Of a stretch of DNA of 64,000 bases, positions 52,423-64,000 are shown one piece after another. Origin of the DNA: Ecdyonurus torrentis (lineage: Eukaryota; Arthropoda; Insecta; Ephemeroptera; Heptageniidae); contig OX439127.1 of assembly GCA_949318235.1 (NCBI GenBank), positions 28,969,953 through 29,033,952 on the forward strand, given 5' to 3'. Both the position numbers and the translations under genes were made by a program. The notes under the pieces are model-generated. The model saw nothing but the letters and a program-made list of their open reading frames with translations, was not told where the DNA came from and did no database searches. The first letter of the stretch is position 1. Each line of letters opens with the position of its first letter.

Positions 52423-52473
<51 letters not shown>
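52417..52473. repeat. (CA)n microsatellite
   Basis: About 28 CA repeats with one ATA interruption near 52429. Confidence 0.95.
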
Positions 52474-52480
<7 letters not shown>

Positions 52481-53042
52481 CATATACATATTTTATCAGC
52501 GCTCTTCCACTTTTTTCCCGTTATGGTACAAAAACATCACATAAAACTTTAGTGACAAAAAAAAATAATAATAATAGTAAGAAGAAAAAATTGGTACTCT
52601 TTCTCTGCAATAGTTGAATATTGCTGTTACACTGAACCATAAAACAGACTGGATAAGACTAGAATATTATAGTAGGTGAGCAACCTTTTAATTTTAAAGA
52701 AGTGTCGAGGGCAGAAAAAAAGGGGGGGGGGGGGGGGGATAGAAATTGCTTGGAAAAAAGGCTTGTGACGTAATACAATTGATTTTTTTTCCTTCAAGTA
52801 AAAATTACCGTACACAAAAGTTTACATATACATACAGTCTTGTGTGCTCCATAATAAAACATGCAAAGCTTTTCTTCTATATATATACTACATGCATACA
52901 TTTTGCAAACTTGAGTATATTATTATGACATGGATGGGGAAATGCAAACTGCACAACTCGCTTGTAGTACCTACATACATATTGTAATACAGCTTTGAAC
53001 AAACATTTATTTTACTCTCATATATGAATAGATTGACCAGCT
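52474..53042. other. AT-rich stretch
   Basis: No gene seen; holds the G17 run at 52722-52738. Confidence 0.6.
52722..52738 (+). repeat. G17 homopolymer
   Basis: Seventeen consecutive G residues directly after an A-rich run. The length is unusual for such an AT-rich region. Confidence 0.85.
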
Positions 53043-53061
53043 TGTGTGTGTGTGTGTGTTT

Positions 53062-53135
<74 letters not shown>

Positions 53136-53160
53136 TAACATACTCACACACACACACTAG
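53043..53160. repeat. compound (GT)n-(TA)n-(CA)n block
   Basis: About 8 GT repeats (53043-53059), about 67 bp TA (53065-53131), then CTCACACACACACAC (53145-53158). GT on one side and CA on the other are complementary, so the whole block is a rough palindrome. Confidence 0.92.
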
Positions 53161-53841
53161 AGCAGAGAATTAGAGGACAGTTGACAATACAATGCACTCG
53201 TCGAGCTGTGGACTCCAGGGAAAATGCACGAGTGTGTACTCTCTCTCTCTCTCTCTCTCTCGAACATAAAAAAGAATCTTCCCTGCGTCGTATTATACTA
53301 TACCAGATTTGATATCGTAAAAAACAGTATTCTGTAGTAAAATGTCAATAGGAAAGTAGAATGGAATCATGGCATAAAGTATACCTTCTACTATAGATAT
53401 ATGCTATAAAAAAATAGAAAAATCAATCAATGCAATTTATATAAAAAAAGAAAAATAATAAAATGAAATGAGTAAAGTAAACAAATAAAAATATTTAATG
53501 TCACGTTATAAATAAAGCATTTGAATTACATTATCGTAAAAATAGAAAATCAATCTGACTATATTCATGAAGAAAAAAAATAAATAATATGATATTTCTA
53601 TTATATAACTTTCAAAAGAATCAATAGAGGAAATGCCGATTTTTTTTAAGACAAAACATTTATTGTATGTTCAATTAAAATAGTAGTTAAACTTCAACAA
53701 CGTTTCGAAGGCAGGCTACTGAATTTCTATCAAGTATAAACAGTATAGGGAGCAAATCAAATGACATATATACACAAAACATGGTTATTTGCATTTGTTC
53801 ACAAACAGTAATCAATATTGCTACGCAATCGATACTGGAGG

Positions 53842-53842
<1 letters not shown>
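53161..53842. other. AT-rich non-coding stretch
   Basis: No gene seen. A TC array lies at about 53240-53260. Confidence 0.6.

Positions 53843-53888
<46 letters not shown>
53843..53888. repeat. T46 homopolymer
   Basis: Forty-six consecutive T residues, the longest mononucleotide run in the window. Confidence 0.9.
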
Positions 53889-53889
<1 letters not shown>

Positions 53890-54621
53890 AAGAACATGCA
53901 ATTTTCACAATTTTTGGATAACCTTATTTGTAATATTTTGTGTTGAAACATTATCAAAAGTTCTAAAAGAAAAACTCAATAAAGCTTAGGAATTAATTAA
54001 ATTTTACAGAGAGAGAGAGAGAGAGAGAGAGCAAATTGCATGCTAACATTGAAGAGAAATATAAGCCACATAGCGTTTGTAATATGTAGCCATACTTAAG
54101 AAATCATAACAATTTTAATGGATTGTATGTTTTCAAAAATTACACGTTATGTAACACAAGAATTCTATCCACTTATATCGTAATTTGATAACGTATAATT
54201 TAATACATAAAAAAATTATCAATGATTCTAAAAACTTACATACGTTCAATAAAGTGTATAATAATGTACAATTGTAAACGAAAGTTAGAAATATATAATT
54301 ATATTTCATTAGAAATAAACTATTTAAACAAGAGAGCATAGCATGGTATGAACGTCGAACCACATTTTCTATGAATACAAAAGTGGGGCAATTTAGACAA
54401 ATGCTTTTATCTCGAGAAATTCCACATCTCTTATGCCTGTGTCCCAACTGCTCTTTTCTACCACGTATATCGCTCCAAACTAAGGGTATAGGGCGGTCAC
54501 CACTAGACATGGTCTTATTCAATTTACTAGCCACTACGGAGAGGGTCAAGTCATCGGAGCAAGCGTACGAGATAGGTAGTAGGTAAGGGGCAAAATACAA
54601 GCATCTATATGGAAGAGTAAA

Positions 54622-54667
<46 letters not shown>

Positions 54668-55342
54668 AAACACGCAGAAAACAGAAAAAACAAGAAAGAA
54701 GATTGATATTAGACTTTAATGAAACAAGAATGAATGATTTGCTTCATTGTTTCTTAAAGTTAACAAGTTAATCAAGTTATGTACATTTATAAAAGTATGT
54801 CCTTTTTTGACATAAAACAAAAATAGAAAATTGATTGTGAAGTCTGGATAAAACTTTTATTACTTTTTTTTTTTTTTTAGATTGAGATTACTCTGACAAT
54901 GTCAAATGCGAGTAAGAACTTTTTCCCCCCATGAAAGCGTATTGTATGAAAAGAAAAATAATGGGAACAAAAGAACAAAAATAATAATGTGTTCATTTTT
55001 ATAAAATAATACGTCAGTCTCTTAAGTAAATTTGATAAAATTTTATATAAATATATACTGTATCTTGAATATATTATAATATAATACATAATAAAATATC
55101 ATTCTTATGCTTTATGGTTGCTGTATTTAATTTTACTTGTAGTTTGTTAAAGGAAGTTAAATTACGCTTGCAAAGTTGTGTTTTGCATACAAATATGATC
55201 CATAAGAAAATTCAGTATAGAACGTCTAATCTAATGTTTGAACTGTTTTGTATAAGATTGATATCAAAGATAATCAAATTATCACGGTGCGTGGATATTT
55301 ACTCTGGGTTTAACCATTAAACCATCACATTGCGATGTACTG
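53889..55342. other. AT-rich stretch with a coding-like patch
   Basis: Contains GA arrays at about 54008-54031 and 54622-54661, and the less AT-rich patch at 54340-54600 described separately. Nothing else recognised. Confidence 0.6.
54340..54600 (-). pseudogene. possible protein-coding relic, unassigned
   Basis: Within a 186-codon minus-strand frame (54133-54693), the middle 70 residues differ from the low-complexity ends. They are rich in charged residues and Cys, reading ...IRGRKEQLGHRHKRCG... and ...RDKSICLNC.... The Cys/His spacing resembles a short zinc-binding module such as those at transposase C-termini, but I cannot name a family. The ends of the frame come from a GA array and from AT-rich sequence and are not credible. 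It may be an exon or transposon fragment, or chance. Confidence 0.25.
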
Positions 55343-55500
55343 TACAGTCATTTTACTTAAAAATGATTTTCTATTGGCTTATGGCAGTTATGGCCATTCA
55401 ATGCAATCAGATGGAGATTTCAGTTGACGCAAAACTCTATCTAAAATACATGTTATTCCCATATGCCAATATGAACTCGTTTTTTAGTAAAATGAACGTA
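55343..55500. mobile_element. TA-flanked MITE, copy 2
   Basis: 158 bp with TA at both ends (55343-55344 and 55499-55500). The terminal inverted repeat starts CAGTCATTTTACTTAAAAAT on the left and CGTTCATTTTACTAAAAAAC on the right (read inward). The core TGGCCATTCAATGCAAT...GACGCAAAACTCTATCTAA matches the element at 5816-5946, while the termini have diverged. No coding capacity. The shared core and TA flanks make them members of one family, probably Tc1/mariner-like. Confidence 0.8.
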
Positions 55501-55591
55501 CAATAGCATTGTGTTCATATTATGCCAAAAATATACAATTTCACTAAATTTTTTTTTCTTGTAGGCAGTAAAAAAAATTTGATTTTAAGCC

Positions 55592-64000
<8,409 letters not shown>

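Overview
This window looks like a gene desert from an animal nuclear genome. It is strongly AT-rich, has no convincing multi-exon or single-exon cellular gene, and is crowded with very long microsatellites: more than twenty (TA)n arrays of 45-225 bp, long (GA)n, (GT)n and (CA)n arrays, an (AATAT)n array, and A or T homopolymers up to 46 bases. It also carries short non-autonomous DNA transposons, tRNA-derived sequences and one Penelope-like retroelement (PLE) with a GIY-YIG endonuclease. This combination fits an invertebrate, and a microsatellite-rich arthropod such as a decapod crustacean is a reasonable guess. That assignment is inference; nothing here fixes the species.

The centrepiece is at 39121-40980. 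Two 895-bp arms form a near-perfect inverted repeat around a 70-bp spacer (all matching coordinates sum to 80101). Each arm is a 5'-truncated PLE 3' end: the last part of the reverse transcriptase, a complete-looking GIY-YIG endonuclease, a stop codon, and directly after the stop a hammerhead-ribozyme-like core. The copies lie head to head, with coding strands diverging from the centre. The minus-strand copy runs about 54 bases further 5' than its partner. The two 185-residue stretches from the shared TTG codon to the stop are identical, so the structure is young or homogenised.

Layout: 1-3.7 kb AT-rich sequence; 3.7-3.94 kb GC-rich island ending in (TA)n; 5.09-5.6 kb CpG-rich island; 5.82-5.95 kb TA-flanked MITE; 6-11.9 kb AT-rich desert; 11.88-12.06 kb pentanucleotide array; 12-15.3 kb GA/GT/TC arrays; 15.6-15.96 kb second GC-rich patch; 18-26 kb many (TA)n arrays; 26.6 kb diverged repeat; 29.21-29.53 kb palindromic TTAA-flanked MITE; 30.78 kb and 36.3 kb tRNA-like relics; 33.49-33.65 kb another palindromic MITE; 38.28-38.47 kb palindrome with (TA)n at its centre; 39.1-41 kb PLE pair; 42.1-42.25 kb tRNA-like sequence inside an inverted repeat; 43.4-43.8 kb diverged repeat related to that at 26.6 kb; 47.6 kb long (TG)n; 48.2-48.78 kb exact 287-bp tandem duplication; 49.05-49.34 kb GC-rich patch with G-runs and CAG repeats; 54.3-54.6 kb patch of coding-like composition; 55.34-55.50 kb second member of the TA-flanked MITE family; 55.6-64 kb AT-rich sequence with very long (TA)n arrays.

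No genes work together here beyond the two PLE fragments. Most short open frames in the window are translations of (TA)n, (CA)n, (GA)n or homopolymers and were left out. All start and end points of microsatellites were read by eye and may be off by a few bases.
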